The translations under genes and the position numbers were made by a program. From JAUXFS01 sp963772635 (GTDB lineage: Bacteria; Pseudomonadota; Alphaproteobacteria; Rhodospirillales; Defluviicoccaceae), in contig CAVYYK010000061.1 in the NCBI GenBank assembly GCA_963772635.1, forward strand, positions 62,001 to 126,000: a stretch of 64,000 bases of DNA, in the 5' to 3' direction. Numbering within the stretch: position 1 is the stretch's first letter; the number at the start of each line of letters is the position of its first letter. Below, piece by piece: positions 1 through 9,550 of this stretch. Below the pieces are notes generated by a model, which was given only the letters and a program-made list of their open reading frames with translations, was not told the DNA's origin and searched no databases.

Positions 1-560
1 CCTTGGGCACCCACGATCTTGCGGTCATTGACGAAAAACGTCGGTGTCGAGTCGATCCCGGCCTCTTTCTGGGCTTGGCTGGCCCGCGCCTGGATGCCCT
101 GAAGCAATGCCTTGTTTTCGAGACAGGCATTGAAATCGGCTTCCGACAGGCCGGCAAATCGGCTTAGCTGCTTCAAGTCGTCGAGCGGTTTGGTGCTCGC
201 TGCCCACATCGCCTGGTCTCGATAGAGCATGTTGATGAAACCGAAGTACCTGCTGGGCTCGACGCAACGGGCGATCAACGCCGCCGCCATGGCCGCGCCG
301 CCGAGGGGATAGTCCCGGTAAACCAGACGCACCTTGCCGGTATCGATATAGGCTTCCTTGATTTGCGGGAGTGTTTCGCGATGGAACGCCGCGCAGTGCG
401 GGCAGCCGAGCGATGAATACTCGACGATGGTGACCGGAGCCGCTTCGTCGCCCAACGCCCTCTCGGCCAACATCTCGTCGACGGGGGCCGCGCCTACGGA
501 GCGCACGGCAACCAACAGCGCGAGGAGCAAGACCGCTATACCTTGTATGAATTTGGGCAA
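1..560 (-). CDS. DsbA-family thiol:disulfide oxidoreductase (3' end outside window)
   Basis: Exported thioredoxin-fold protein, read on the minus strand and cut at the window edge. A TTG start at 560 is preceded by GGGAGG five bases upstream and opens a hydrophobic signal peptide (LPKFIQGIAVLLLALLVAV). About 55 residues in is the redox motif CPHC (codons near 400), inside the context EYSSLGCPHCAAFH that is typical of DsbA/DsbG-like proteins with a DSBA-like (Thioredoxin_4) fold. The last residues visible, GIDSTPTFFVND, hold the cis-proline loop (TPTFFV) of the family. It probably works in the periplasm. The mutY-DUF721-thioredoxin order is common in Rhodospirillales. The start codon is inferred; the fold call is firm. 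Confidence 0.88.
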   Translation of the reverse strand, partial: MPKFIQGIAVLLLALLVAVRSVGAAPVDEMLAERALGDEAAPVTIVEYSSLGCPHCAAFHRETLPQIKEAYIDTGKVRLVYRDYPLGGAAMAAALIARCVEPSRYFGFINMLYRDQAMWAASTKPLDDLKQLSRFAGLSEADFNACLENKALLQGIQARASQAQKEAGIDSTPTFFVNDRKIVGAQ

Positions 561-736
561 TCGTGCCTCCCTGACACAACATTTTGTAAGACTATAGTAT
601 CGGCGGCGGCGTTGTACAAGCACTCCGTGAGGCATCCTCTCGGAATAAACGGCGGCCGGACACCCGGCCGCCCCGGGGGCGCGGTGTGCCCCACGACAAT
701 ATGCCACTTGCCGATTGACGGTTCGTTACCCGGTCC

Positions 737-771
737 AGTGATCTGGTTCCATATGTCGGAACCAGACCACT
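737..771 (-). terminator. 14-bp palindromic hairpin at the end of dciA
   Basis: Arms at 737-750 (AGTGATCTGGTTCC) and 758-771 enclose a 7-base loop. In RNA read from the minus strand the only non-Watson-Crick pair is a G-U wobble. The hairpin overlaps the first two bases of the dciA stop codon, the right place for a transcript-end structure, but no T-run follows. A regulator site is an alternative. Parts of the same sequence occur at 4596-4609 and 9516-9531. Confidence 0.45.
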
Positions 772-1261
772 AGCCCGGGGTTGTTCGGCCGATGATGCTG
801 CGGCCGAGGCCCTCCAGCACATGCCGCAGTTTCGGGTCCTCGATGCCGACTAGCTGGTCGGCCAGTTCTTTTTCTTCTTCGGGGGTGAGCGGCCGAGTCG
901 ACGGGGACCTGGGCGCGGATCGTTCGGGCAGTGGACCGTGGACGAACTGAAGGCGGCCAACCGCCCGGTAACCGAAGTAGCCGTTGATCCGTTCGATCAG
1001 AACCGGTTCCAGATGCTGCAGTTCGGTAGCCAGGCCGCCGCGGGCGATCCGCAGCCGCAATGTTCCCTCGGTGGCGCCGCCTGGCGGGTAGCTGATCCTC
1101 TCCGGTGCGCTGTGATTGGCGAGGCTTTCGCCAACAATGGCCGGCCACTCGGCAATGATCGCGCCGCCGGCAAAACCGCGTCGGCCGAACACCGGTCGGG
1201 TCAGCTTGGCAATCGTCTCCGCCAATGCGCGCATTCCTTGGGGGTTTGTACCCGCGTTCAC
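770..1261 (-). CDS. dciA: DUF721 / DciA-type replicative helicase loader
   Basis: A 163-residue DUF721 protein. DciA-family proteins load or assist the replicative helicase DnaB in bacteria lacking DnaC. The conserved DUF721 core is visible as a stretch around WPAIVGESLANHS, followed by the hydrophobic region GTLRLRIARGGLATELQH and the LIERINGYFG segment. The C-terminal tail is Pro/Glu-rich and ends in a short helix-like segment. The GTG start at 1261 is supported by GGAG six bases upstream; an ATG nine codons later is possible. It is transcribed divergently from mutY across a 55-base gap and points toward the thioredoxin gene, the usual alphaproteobacterial order. The biochemical role is inferred from the family. 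Confidence 0.85.
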   Translation of the reverse strand: MNAGTNPQGMRALAETIAKLTRPVFGRRGFAGGAIIAEWPAIVGESLANHSAPERISYPPGGATEGTLRLRIARGGLATELQHLEPVLIERINGYFGYRAVGRLQFVHGPLPERSAPRSPSTRPLTPEEEKELADQLVGIEDPKLRHVLEGLGRSIIGRTTPG

Positions 1262-1316
1262 CGCATACTCCAGATCCTGCCATACAGACGAAACGATATG
1301 CTAAGTTCTCGCGCCG

Positions 1317-2420
1317 ATGCTGGCAATCGGGGATCCCACCGTGCAAACCACTTCCGACGTTTTGCGCCGCCGGCTGTTGTCCTGGTACGACTGCAACCGG
1401 CGAGATTTGCCCTGGCGCTCGGCTCCGGGCGAGACACCCGATCCTTACCGGATCTGGGTGAGCGAAATAATGCTGCAACAGACGACGGTTGCAACCGTAG
1501 GCCCCTATTTCGCCGATTTCATGGCGCGCTGGCCCAAGGTGGAGGACTTGGCCGCCGCGGATATGGATGCGGTGCTGCATGCCTGGCAGGGGCTTGGCTA
1601 CTACGCGCGTGCCCGAAACATGCATGCGTGCGCGCGGGCGGTGGCGGAGACACTGGACGGCCGCTTCCCCGACAGCGAGGAGGACCTGCGCCGGCTCCCG
1701 GGGATCGGCGCCTACACCGCCGCAGCCATTGCCGCCATCGCTTTCGGCAGGAAGGCGGCAGCCGTTGACGGCAACGTGGTGCGCGTCCTGGCACGGCTCC
1801 ACGGCGTCGAAGATCCGTTGCCCGGGGCGCGGGACAGGATCGGGCATCTGGCTCGGGATCTGGTTCCGGAAGGCCGGCCCGGCGATTTTGCCCAGGCGTT
1901 GATGGATCTCGGTGCGACGGTCTGTACGCCGCGGGGTGCCCGCTGCGGGATCTGCCCGTGGAAGGGGGCCTGTGTGGCGTTCGCCGCCGGCCGGCCCGAG
2001 GCGTACCCGGCGCGTACGGCGAAGAAGCAAAAACCGATTCGCCGCGGGGTTGTTTTTTGGGCGGAGCGACATGACGGAACGGTCCTGTTGCGCCGGAGGC
2101 CGGAGCACGGACTGCTTGGCGGTATGATGGAGTTCCCGTCGACCGAATGGCGACAATGCGTGTGGACCGACACCGAAGCCGTCGCGGTGGCACCGGTGCG
2201 GGCGCGATGGCGGCGGTTACCGGGAACGGTGCATCATACATTTACTCATTTTCATCTCGAACTGGCCGTGCTCATCGGGCGTCCCCGAAACGCCGCGATT
2301 GCCGAAGGGACTTGGTGCCCGACCGGCCAACTGAGCGCCCATGCGTTGCCGAGCCTGATGAAAAAGGTCGCCCGCCACGCCCTCCTTGCGTCTACTGGTC
2401 GTAGGAAACCAGGGTGGTGA
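1317..2420 (+). CDS. mutY: A/G-specific adenine DNA glycosylase MutY
   Basis: Removes adenine mispaired with 8-oxoguanine or guanine in base-excision repair. The 367-residue length is normal. The N-terminal EndoIII-like domain contains the catalytic Glu segment SEIMLQQTTV (about residues 49-58), the helix-hairpin-helix LPGIGAYTAAA (about 126-136) and the catalytic Asp in VDGNVVRV (about 150). A [4Fe-4S] cluster motif C-x6-C-x2-C-x5-C follows near residues 202-219 (CTPRGARCGICPWKGAC). The C-terminal NUDIX-like recognition domain includes GLLGGMMEFP and HTFTHFHLELAV. The gene is divergent from dciA, and its last 29 bases overlap apt tail to tail. No defects seen. Confidence 0.97.
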   Translation: MLAIGDPTVQTTSDVLRRRLLSWYDCNRRDLPWRSAPGETPDPYRIWVSEIMLQQTTVATVGPYFADFMARWPKVEDLAAADMDAVLHAWQGLGYYARARNMHACARAVAETLDGRFPDSEEDLRRLPGIGAYTAAAIAAIAFGRKAAAVDGNVVRVLARLHGVEDPLPGARDRIGHLARDLVPEGRPGDFAQALMDLGATVCTPRGARCGICPWKGACVAFAAGRPEAYPARTAKKQKPIRRGVVFWAERHDGTVLLRRRPEHGLLGGMMEFPSTEWRQCVWTDTEAVAVAPVRARWRRLPGTVHHTFTHFHLELAVLIGRPRNAAIAEGTWCPTGQLSAHALPSLMKKVARHALLASTGRRKPGW

Positions 2421-2913
2421 TCGGCATGTCCAACTTGGACCGGCCGTTGAGGAACGTCAGTTCGATGATGCACGCGGCCCCGACCACCTCGGCGCCGACC
2501 TGACGGAACAGCCCGGCGGTTGCCGCCAGGGTGCCACCGGTGGCCAACAGGTCGTCGAGGATGACCACGCGCTGTCCCGCTTCGACGGCGTCGTGCTGGA
2601 TCTCGATGGTGTCGGTGCCGTACTCCAGGTCGTATTCGTAGGAAAAGGTCTCGCCCGGCAGCTTTCCTTTCTTGCGGACCATCACGAAACCCAGCCCGAG
2701 CTTCAGGGCCAACGGCGCGGCGACCAGAAAGCCTCGCGACTCGATGCCGGCCAGGATGTCGGGCTGATGCCGACTGACCGCCTTGGCGAGACGTCCCATC
2801 GCCACGGACCAGGCGTCGGGATGAGAGAGCAGGGTGGATACGTCGTAAAACAGGATGCCGGGTTTAGGGAAATCGGGAATGGAGCGAATATAGTTCTTGA
2901 TATCGATGTCCAT
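2392..2913 (-). CDS. apt: Adenine phosphoribosyltransferase
   Basis: Salvage enzyme converting adenine and PRPP to AMP in the cytosol. It has 173 residues, typical for Apt. The PRPP-binding motif VVILDDLLATGGTL lies at about residues 116-129, and the N-terminal segment with PDFPKPGILFYDV (about 13-25) plus IESRGF (about 57-62) is diagnostic of the family. The ATG at 2913 opens the conserved N-terminus. The gene converges with and overlaps mutY by 29 bases. Other purine salvage genes in the window (add, hpt) lie far away at 48-49.7 kb. Confidence 0.96.
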   Translation of the reverse strand: MDIDIKNYIRSIPDFPKPGILFYDVSTLLSHPDAWSVAMGRLAKAVSRHQPDILAGIESRGFLVAAPLALKLGLGFVMVRKKGKLPGETFSYEYDLEYGTDTIEIQHDAVEAGQRVVILDDLLATGGTLAATAGLFRQVGAEVVGAACIIELTFLNGRSKLDMPITTLVSYDQ

Positions 2914-3090
2914 GGTTTGGTTCCGAATTCTTTGGGAGAAGCGGGCGAGTCTGACATCCTATCGCCCGAAGACAGCGGCGACAACGGCCCGTGATGTTAG
3001 TGCGTTCTTCCGTTGCACGGTGGTTGGGTCGCGCCTACGATTGCAACCCTGAATTTTCGGAGCCCATGAGATGACGGTTGTCGCGGCGAA

Positions 3091-4485
3091 TTGTCGCCGT
3101 CATCGACCAAAAATCGGCTTCATTTTTTGCATGAGGGCCAGGAGGTACCGCTGACCCACGTATTCCATCGCCAGCCGCGGACCACATTGCCGGTGGCGGC
3201 CATGGGTGACGGCATGTACATCGTCGATGTCGAGGGTAAACGTTACCTTGATGCGTCGGGGGGCGCCGCCGTGTCGTCGCTCGGTCATAGCGATCCGGAC
3301 GTCCGCGCGGCGATCACGACCCAGGTGGAGCGCTTGGCGTTCGCCCACACCGCTTTCTTCACCTCGGAGCCTGCCGAAGAGCTGGCCGATACCCTGATCC
3401 AGGGCGCACCCGCCGGGATCGAGTGGGTCTATTTCACATCGGGTGGCTCGGAGGCGGTGGAAGCGGCGCTCAAGCTGGCGCGCCAGTATTTCGTCGAGAT
3501 CGGCGAGCCCCGACGTCATCGCTTCATCGCCCGCCGCCAGAGTTACCACGGCAACACCTTGGGCGCCTTGGCCGTTGGCGGCAATGCCGCCCGCAGAGAA
3601 CTGTTCCGCCCGCTGCTCATCGAAGCGACACATATCGCGCCCTGCTATGCCTACCGGGGGATGGAAGCGGGCGAAGGCGAGGAAGCTTACGGTCGCCGTG
3701 TGGCCGATGAACTCGAGGGCGCGATTCTCCGTCTAGGACCCGAGACCGTCACCGCGTTCGTCGCCGAGACGGTGGTCGGGGCGACGCTTGGTGCGGCACC
3801 CGCGGTCGCTGGCTATTTCAAGCGAATCCGCGAGGTCTGCGATCGTTACGGAATCCTTCTGATCCTCGACGAAGTCATGAGCGGCATGGGACGAACCGGT
3901 ACACTCCACGCCTGTGAACAGGATGAGGTCGTCCCCGACTTGATGTGTGTTGCCAAGGGCCTGGGCGCCGGCTATCAGCCGATCGGTGCCGTTCTCGTCC
4001 AGGGCAAGGTGTTCGAGCCGTTTCGAGAGGGCAGTGGTTTCTTCCAGCATGGCCATACGTATATCGGCCATGCCACGGCATGTGCGGCGGCGCTGGCGGT
4101 GCAGCGGGCGATCCGTGATCGCGACCTGTTGACCAGCGTTCGTGTCCGGGGGGAGGCGTTGAATCGGGAACTGCGAACGAACCTCGGTCAGAATCCTCAC
4201 GTTGGCGAGATTCGCGGCCGCGGCCTGCTCAGGGGCATCGAATTGGTTGCCGACCGGGAGACCAAGGAGCCGTTCGACCCCGCGCTGAAGCTCCACGCCC
4301 GGGTCAAGGCCGAGGCCATGGCCCGTGGACTGATCTGCTACCCGTCCGGCGGCACCGCCGACGGGGTTCGCGGCGATCACGTTCTGCTGGCGCCGCCATT
4401 CATCGTCTCCGAAAATCAGATCGGGGAGATCGTCGGGCGGGTCGGTGAGGCGATCGACGCCGCTTTATCCGCTGCGGGCCGCTGA
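3091..4485 (+). CDS. Class III PLP-dependent aminotransferase
   Basis: Fold-type I, class III aminotransferase of 464 residues; substrate not determinable from sequence. Visible family motifs are the PLP-phosphate loop FTSGGSEAVEAALKLA (about residues 115-130), SYHGNTLGAL, the PLP-pyridine Asp in LILDEVMSGMGRTG (about 257-270) and the Schiff-base lysine in VAKGLGAGYQPIGA (about residue 288). It resembles 'aspartate aminotransferase family' or omega-amino-acid:pyruvate aminotransferases. The only start keeping full homology is TTG at 3091; an ATG at 3071 opens another frame, so either the rare start or a small sequence error upstream is possible. The TAXI transport system follows 240 bases downstream on the same strand, but a functional link is only suggested by proximity. 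Confidence 0.9.
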   Translation: MSPSSTKNRLHFLHEGQEVPLTHVFHRQPRTTLPVAAMGDGMYIVDVEGKRYLDASGGAAVSSLGHSDPDVRAAITTQVERLAFAHTAFFTSEPAEELADTLIQGAPAGIEWVYFTSGGSEAVEAALKLARQYFVEIGEPRRHRFIARRQSYHGNTLGALAVGGNAARRELFRPLLIEATHIAPCYAYRGMEAGEGEEAYGRRVADELEGAILRLGPETVTAFVAETVVGATLGAAPAVAGYFKRIREVCDRYGILLILDEVMSGMGRTGTLHACEQDEVVPDLMCVAKGLGAGYQPIGAVLVQGKVFEPFREGSGFFQHGHTYIGHATACAAALAVQRAIRDRDLLTSVRVRGEALNRELRTNLGQNPHVGEIRGRGLLRGIELVADRETKEPFDPALKLHARVKAEAMARGLICYPSGGTADGVRGDHVLLAPPFIVSENQIGEIVGRVGEAIDAALSAAGR

Positions 4486-4726
4486 AACTGTGGGGTTATC
4501 CGCGCTGGGTCGCGGCCGAAGCCGGGGCCGTTGGTTGCAAGCGCGACCAAACCCGGAATAAGCTGCTCGATGGAAAAAATTGTGGAAGGATGCGTTAGTG
4601 GTCTGGTTCGATCGGGGCACCGGATCGCAGGGGTCACCGGGATAGCGACGGGACGTCCGCATGACGGCGTCATTGGAAAGCGGTATGCTCTTGACAATGC
4701 TGAATTGAGTGGGAGGACTGAAGGAC

Positions 4727-5725
4727 ATGAGGAAACTGAGTGTGTCGGCCCTCGGGCTAGCGATGGTTGCGGCGGTTGCGTTTACCGTTTCCGGCGCGGC
4801 CGCCCAGGAGCAGCGGAAGTTCATCACCATCGGCACCGGCGGCCCCACCGGCGTCTACTTCGCGGTCGGAAACGCGATCTGCCGCCTGATCCACAAGGAA
4901 GCCGCCGAAGGTCGCGAGGCCGGGCGCAAACACGGCATTCGCTGCTCGGCGCCGTCGACGGGCGGCTCCACCTACAACATCGGCCAGATCGCCGAGGGCG
5001 AGTTGGACTTCGGCGTCGCCCAGTCCGACTGGCAGTACCACGCGTACAAGGGCGACGAGCCTGACCGGGTGAAGCCGTTCGACAAGCTGCGCTCGGTGTT
5101 CTCCGTCCACCCGGAACCGTTCCACCTCATCGTCGGCAAGGACTCCGGCATCAACAGCTTCGAGGACCTGAAGGGCAAGCGGGTCAACATCGGCAATCCC
5201 GGTTCCGGTCAGCGCGGCACCATGGAAGTGCTGCTGGCCGCCCATGGTATGACGGTCGACGACTTCAAGGTTGCCACCGAGCTGACCTCGACCGAGCAGT
5301 CGAACGCGCTGTGCGACGGCAAGATCGACGCCTTCGGCTACACGGTCGGCGTGCCCAATGCCGGCGTCGCCGTGGCCACCGACGGCTGTGACGCCCGGAT
5401 CATCAATCTCGACGGTCCGGTGGAGAAGGAACTGGTCGACAAGTACCCGTACTATGCCTTCATCACCATTCCCAAGGGCACCTATAAGACCACCGACGAG
5501 GACGTCACCACCTTCGGCGTGATGGCGACCCTCGTCACCAGCGCCGACGTCGACGAGCAGACCGTCTACGAGGTCGTGCGTGCGGTCATGGAGAACATCG
5601 AGGACTTCCGCAATCTCCATCCAGCATTCGCCAACCTCGATCCCCAGAAGATGATCAAGGACGGCTTGACGGCCCCGCTGCATCGTGGCGCGGTCAAGTA
5701 CTACAAGGAAAAGGGTTGGATGTAG
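4727..5725 (+). CDS. TAXI-family TRAP transporter solute-binding protein
   Basis: Periplasmic receptor of a TRAP uptake system of the TAXI subfamily, 332 residues. The ATG at 4727 is chosen because it starts a clean signal peptide (MRKLSVSALGLAMVAAVAF, cleavage near AAAQ); an in-frame GTG at 4709 would put the ribosome-binding region inside the protein. Family signatures are ITIGTGGPTGVYFAVGN near the mature N-terminus, CSAPSTGGSTYNI, and the NIGNPGSGQRGTMEVLL segment. TAXI receptors bind small organic acids such as glutamate or dicarboxylates; the ligand here is unknown. The permease follows 77 bases downstream, so the two are almost surely an operon. Confidence 0.94.
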   Translation: MRKLSVSALGLAMVAAVAFTVSGAAAQEQRKFITIGTGGPTGVYFAVGNAICRLIHKEAAEGREAGRKHGIRCSAPSTGGSTYNIGQIAEGELDFGVAQSDWQYHAYKGDEPDRVKPFDKLRSVFSVHPEPFHLIVGKDSGINSFEDLKGKRVNIGNPGSGQRGTMEVLLAAHGMTVDDFKVATELTSTEQSNALCDGKIDAFGYTVGVPNAGVAVATDGCDARIINLDGPVEKELVDKYPYYAFITIPKGTYKTTDEDVTTFGVMATLVTSADVDEQTVYEVVRAVMENIEDFRNLHPAFANLDPQKMIKDGLTAPLHRGAVKYYKEKGWM

Positions 5726-5802
5726 TCGAGCCGGCCACCGGATCGCCGGCGCCCCTCGGGGCGCCGGTCCCTTCTCGTGTGCTTGGACCGGTGACCTGAG
5801 CG

Positions 5803-8203
5803 ATGGCGGAAGCGCCTCGGGAGGGCGGTGCTCGGGAACCCGACGGCATCGAGTTCACCGGTCACCAGCACGGTCCCCGGCTCGCCGTTGTCGTCAGCCT
5901 GATCGCCGTCGCCTGGTCGCTGTTCCAAATGTGGATCGCGTCTCCGCTGCCGTTCCTCCTGGGTTTCGGCATCATCGTCGACGTGCCCGCCCGCGGCATC
6001 CATTTGGCGTTCGCCCTGTTGCTCTGCTATCTGACCTTTCCCGCGGCGCGGCGGCTGGCCTCGGATCGCATCCCTTGGTACGACCTGATCCTGGCCTTCC
6101 TGGCGTGCGGGGCGGCGCTCTATCTTTTTCTGGGCTACGGCAGCCTGGTTCGCCGCCAGGGGGTTCTCCTCGATATCGACCTTTTCGGCTTCGAGTTTCC
6201 ATTCGAGGCGGTGCTCGGCGGCATTGGCATCGTGTTGCTGTTGGAGGGAACGCGGCGCGCCATCGGCCTGCCGCTGGTGATCGTCGCGCCGTATTTCTGG
6301 CCTATTCCGTCTTCGGGCAATCGATGCCCGACATCATTTCCCACAAGGGGCTCTCGCTCGAACGGCTGATCGGCTATCAGTGGCTGAGCGGCGAGGCCAT
6401 CTTCGGTATTCCGATCTCCGTCTCGCTCGGGTTCGTCTTCCTGTTCGTGATGTTCGGGGCGTTGCTGGACAGGGCGGGAGCGGGCAAGTACTTCCTCGAT
6501 CTCGCCTTCGCCATGGTCGGCAAGTATCGGGGCGGACCGGCCAAGGCGGCGGTTCTGGCCTCGGGGATGACCGGTCTGATCTCCGGCTCGTCGATCGCCA
6601 ACGTGGTCACCACCGGGACGTTCACCATTCCGGTGATGAAGCGGAGCGGCATTCCGGCGATCAAGGCCGGCGCCATCGAAGTGGCGGCGTCGACCAACGG
6701 CCAGATCATGCCGCCGGTCATGGGCGCGGCCGCCTTCATCATGGCCGAACTGATCGGCATTCCCTACGTCGAGGTGGTCAAGGCCGCGTTTATTCCGGCC
6801 ATCATCAGCTACATCGCGCTGCTCTACATCACCCACCTGGAGGCGTTGAAGCTGGGGCTGAAGGGGCTGCCGAAGGCCGATATTCCGCGTCTGCGGAAGA
6901 CATTCTTCGGTGGCATTCATTTCCTCGTTCCCATCGTGGCGCTGGTCTATCTGCTCATGGTCGAGCACTGGACCGCCGGCAGCGCGGTGTTCTGGTCGAT
7001 TTTGCTGTTGATGATGCTGATGGTCGTCGAGCCGGTAATCGTGGCGATGCGAAGCAAGGAGATTATCCTGATCGATGCGCTTGCGCTCGGTCTCGCCAAC
7101 GTCTACGCGGGCATGGTCGTCGGCGCCAAGAACATGATCGCCATCGCCATCGCCGTCGGGACCGCCGGCATCATCGTCGGCGCGGTTTCCTCGACCGGCC
7201 TCAACAACGCCCTGGTTGGGGTCGTCGAGGCGATCTCAGGCGGCAACGTCTACATTTTGCTGATCATGACCGCGATCTTGTGCCTGGTTCTCGGCATGGG
7301 CCTGCCGACGACGGCCAACTATCTGGTGGTGGCGTCGCTGCTGGCTGGCGTGGTGGTGGAACTGGGATCAGCGTCCGGACTGGTGCTGCCGCTGATCGCG
7401 GTCCATCTCTTCGTCTTCTATTTCGGGATCATGGCGGATTCGACGCCGCCGGTCTGTCTGGCCGCGTTCGCGGCGGCGGCGATCTCACGGGCCGACCCGT
7501 TGAAGACGGGGGTTCAGTCGTTTCTGTATGACATCCGCACCGGGGTGCTTCCGTTCATTTTCCTGTTCAATCCTCAGCTGTTGTTGATCGGTGTCGACAG
7601 CTGGTGGCATGGCGTCGCCGTGTTCGCGACCTCGCTGGTTGCCATGTTGTGCTTCAGTTCGGCCACCCAGGGCTGGTTGTTGACCAGGCTCAGGATCCAC
7701 GAGGTGGTGCTGTTACTGGTGGTGATGTTGGCGTTGTTTCGTCCGGGCGCGTTCATGGATCGGGTGTATCCGCCCTTTCAACCGGTGGATCTCGACCACT
7801 TCGTCGCCGGCGAGATCTCGGTGACGCCGGGACGCACGGTGCGGATGCACGTCACCCGCGAAACCCGCTACGGCGATCGCTACAAGCTGTTCTCGATGAA
7901 GACCGCCGATACCGGCGACGCGGGCCGGCATGGCGAGGCGACCTATGGCGCGACCCTCGAGCGCGAGCCCGACGGCCGCTACTATGTGGCGAATCTGGCG
8001 TTCAAAGGTCTCGCCGAGAAGGCCGGCCTCGACTTCGGCGACTACGTCACCGAGGTCGACGTTGAACAGCTCGACCAGCCGGCAAAGGAGTGGGTCTGGC
8101 CGTTCGCCTTGTTGTTGCTGGGTTTGGTCCTGGTCCCGCAGTGGGTGCGCTGGCGACGGCTTGAAACGGCGGAGACCGTGATCCCCAAGCGGGCCGGCAT
8201 TAG
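5803..8203 (+). CDS. TRAP transporter fused permease (4TM/12TM) with DUF3394-like tail, frameshifted
   Basis: Membrane partner of the TAXI receptor: small (DctQ-like) and large (DctM-like) subunits fused in one chain, using an ion gradient for uptake. The first part (5803 to about 6288) has four hydrophobic segments. The frame then changes by -1; restoring one G or C at GCGCCGTATTT near 6288 gives the continuous sequence VIVAAVFLAYSVFG. The DctM part contains GMTGLISGSSIANVVTTG, NGQIMPPVMGAAAFIMAE and GLPTTANYLVVA. After the last transporter helix comes a soluble segment (about 7755-8090) and a final helix (VWPFALLLLGLVLVP), the layout of permeases carrying DUF3394. The frame stays open into the antisense of the cytochrome gene, so the true stop is probably masked by a second indel; 8203 is a best guess (TAG at 8201). 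Confidence 0.85.
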
Positions 8204-8230
8204 AGCGGAGCACATGCCGGCAAACAGATT

Positions 8231-8260
8231 CCGCCGCGGTCGTCACGCAGACCGCGGCGG
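8231..8260. terminator. Hairpin between convergent TRAP permease and cytochrome c genes
   Basis: Perfect 10-bp inverted repeat (CCGCCGCGGT ... ACCGCGGCGG) with a 10-base loop, lying between the 3' ends of two convergent genes. The position suits a bidirectional transcript end. There is no T-run on either side, so intrinsic termination is inferred from stem strength and location only. Confidence 0.5.
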
Positions 8261-8299
8261 CGGCAAAGCTCTCCGATTGGAAGCGTGGTCGGACGGCGG

Positions 8300-8689
8300 C
8301 TACTTCACCGTCTTCAGGTACTCGACGACGTCTTCGCGGTCCTTCTCGTCCTTGAGCTTGAAGGTCATCGAGGTGGTCTTGTTGCCGGTGTGCGACTGCA
8401 CGAACGCTTTCGGATCGCCGATGTACTCGACCATCAGCGTTTCATCCCACACGAAATCGGCGTCCTTCAGACCCTTGTAGCGCTTGAAGTCGGTGGAGCC
8501 GGCCTTGCGGCCGACGACGCCGAACAGCGACGGCCCGGTGCGGTGCTTGCCTTCTTCGACGGTGTGGCAGGTCTTGCACTTCTTGTTGAAAATGTCTTCA
8601 CCGGCCGCGGCGTCGCCGGCCATCACCGACTTGCCGGAAACGACCATCGCCAGCGCCGCACCGAAAACAATCAGGGCTTTCTTCGTCAT
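8300..8689 (-). CDS. Class I c-type cytochrome (c2/c550-like)
   Basis: Small periplasmic electron carrier of 129 residues. A signal peptide (MTKKALIVFGAALAMVVSG, cleavage near VMAG) is followed by the haem-attachment motif CKTCH (residues 38-42). The distal axial ligand is probably Met108 in KTTSMTFKL, the usual position for class I cytochromes. The internal GPSLFGVVGRKAG segment is characteristic of mitochondrial-type c2/c550 cytochromes. Such proteins shuttle electrons between the bc1 complex and oxidases or dehydrogenases. It stands alone, converging on the TRAP permease. Confidence 0.94.
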   Translation of the reverse strand: MTKKALIVFGAALAMVVSGKSVMAGDAAAGEDIFNKKCKTCHTVEEGKHRTGPSLFGVVGRKAGSTDFKRYKGLKDADFVWDETLMVEYIGDPKAFVQSHTGNKTTSMTFKLKDEKDREDVVEYLKTVK

Positions 8690-8819
8690 TGGGGCATTCT
8701 CCCGCGTTGCTTGGATAACTCGTGAAGATCCGTGGGGGCATTATCGGCGAGAGACTTCGCAGTTGCAACCGTTCCCGGCGGGCGGTTGACTTCCCGCCGG
8801 GTTGCGGCACAGTTGCGCG

Positions 8820-9378
8820 ATGAGGGGAAAGCAGGATTTCTGGGTGTTCGGCTACGGCTCGCTGATGTGGCGGCCGGGGTTTCCCCATCTGGACGTGTGC
8901 CCGGCGCTGCTCAGGGGCTATCACCGAGCCTTCTGCGTCTATTCGCACCACTACCGGGGAACGCCGGAAAATCCCGGCCTCGTGCTTGGTCTCGACCGTG
9001 GCGGCTCCTGTCGCGGGCTGGCGTTCCGGATCGAGCCGCGAAGACCGGGATGCGGTTGTCGACTATCTGAACGAGCGGGAATTGGTCAGCTACGCCTACC
9101 TGCCGAAGACCCTACAGGTGACGGTGCCCGGCGGGCGGGTCGAGGCCTACACCTTCGTCGCCAATCCCCGGCATAGCCAGTACGCCGGCGATCTCGGCAT
9201 CGAGCGGTCGGCCGAGATCATCCTCGACGGCCAGGGCGTCGCCGGCCTCAACCGCGACTACCTGATCAACACCCTCCGTCATCTCGAGCGCGAGGGCTAC
9301 ACCGACAGCCGTCTGCACGCCCTGCTCAAGAGGGTCGAACACCTGACCGGGATCATCGAGGCGGGAGGCGGGATCTGA
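8820..9378 (+). CDS. ChaC-like gamma-glutamylcyclotransferase, frameshifted
   Basis: Likely degrades glutathione or gamma-glutamyl dipeptides to 5-oxoproline. ChaC fold signature FGYGSLMWRPGF sits at about residues 9-20 from the ATG at 8820, followed by HRAFCVYSHHYRGTPE and GLVLGLDRGG. The frame breaks near 9040 by one extra base (around GCCGCGAAGACC) and resumes as EDRDAVVDYLNEREL, continuing through VEAYTFVANPRHSQYAG to the stop at 9378. Joined, the protein is about 186 residues, normal for the family. An in-frame TTG at 8802 is a weaker start. The break looks like a sequence error because both halves are well conserved. Confidence 0.86.
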
Positions 9379-9550
9379 TCGCTCCGGGGCGCTGACGCCG
9401 ATCTCCGCCAGCGTATTGAATCCTCTCACGGCGGTTGCGCCGCGACGACCCTGGCAGGTAAATTGAAGGGGAACGTTGATGCTCACTGCGGTGCGCATTT
9501 GCGATCGCAGGAGCACCATATGTCGGAACCACGGTACCGGGGGCGACGAT

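Noticed and set aside
8204..8480. Extension of the TRAP permease frame through the cytochrome c antisense
   Set aside because: A hairpin separates the genes and the extension has no transporter character; a masked stop codon is more likely.
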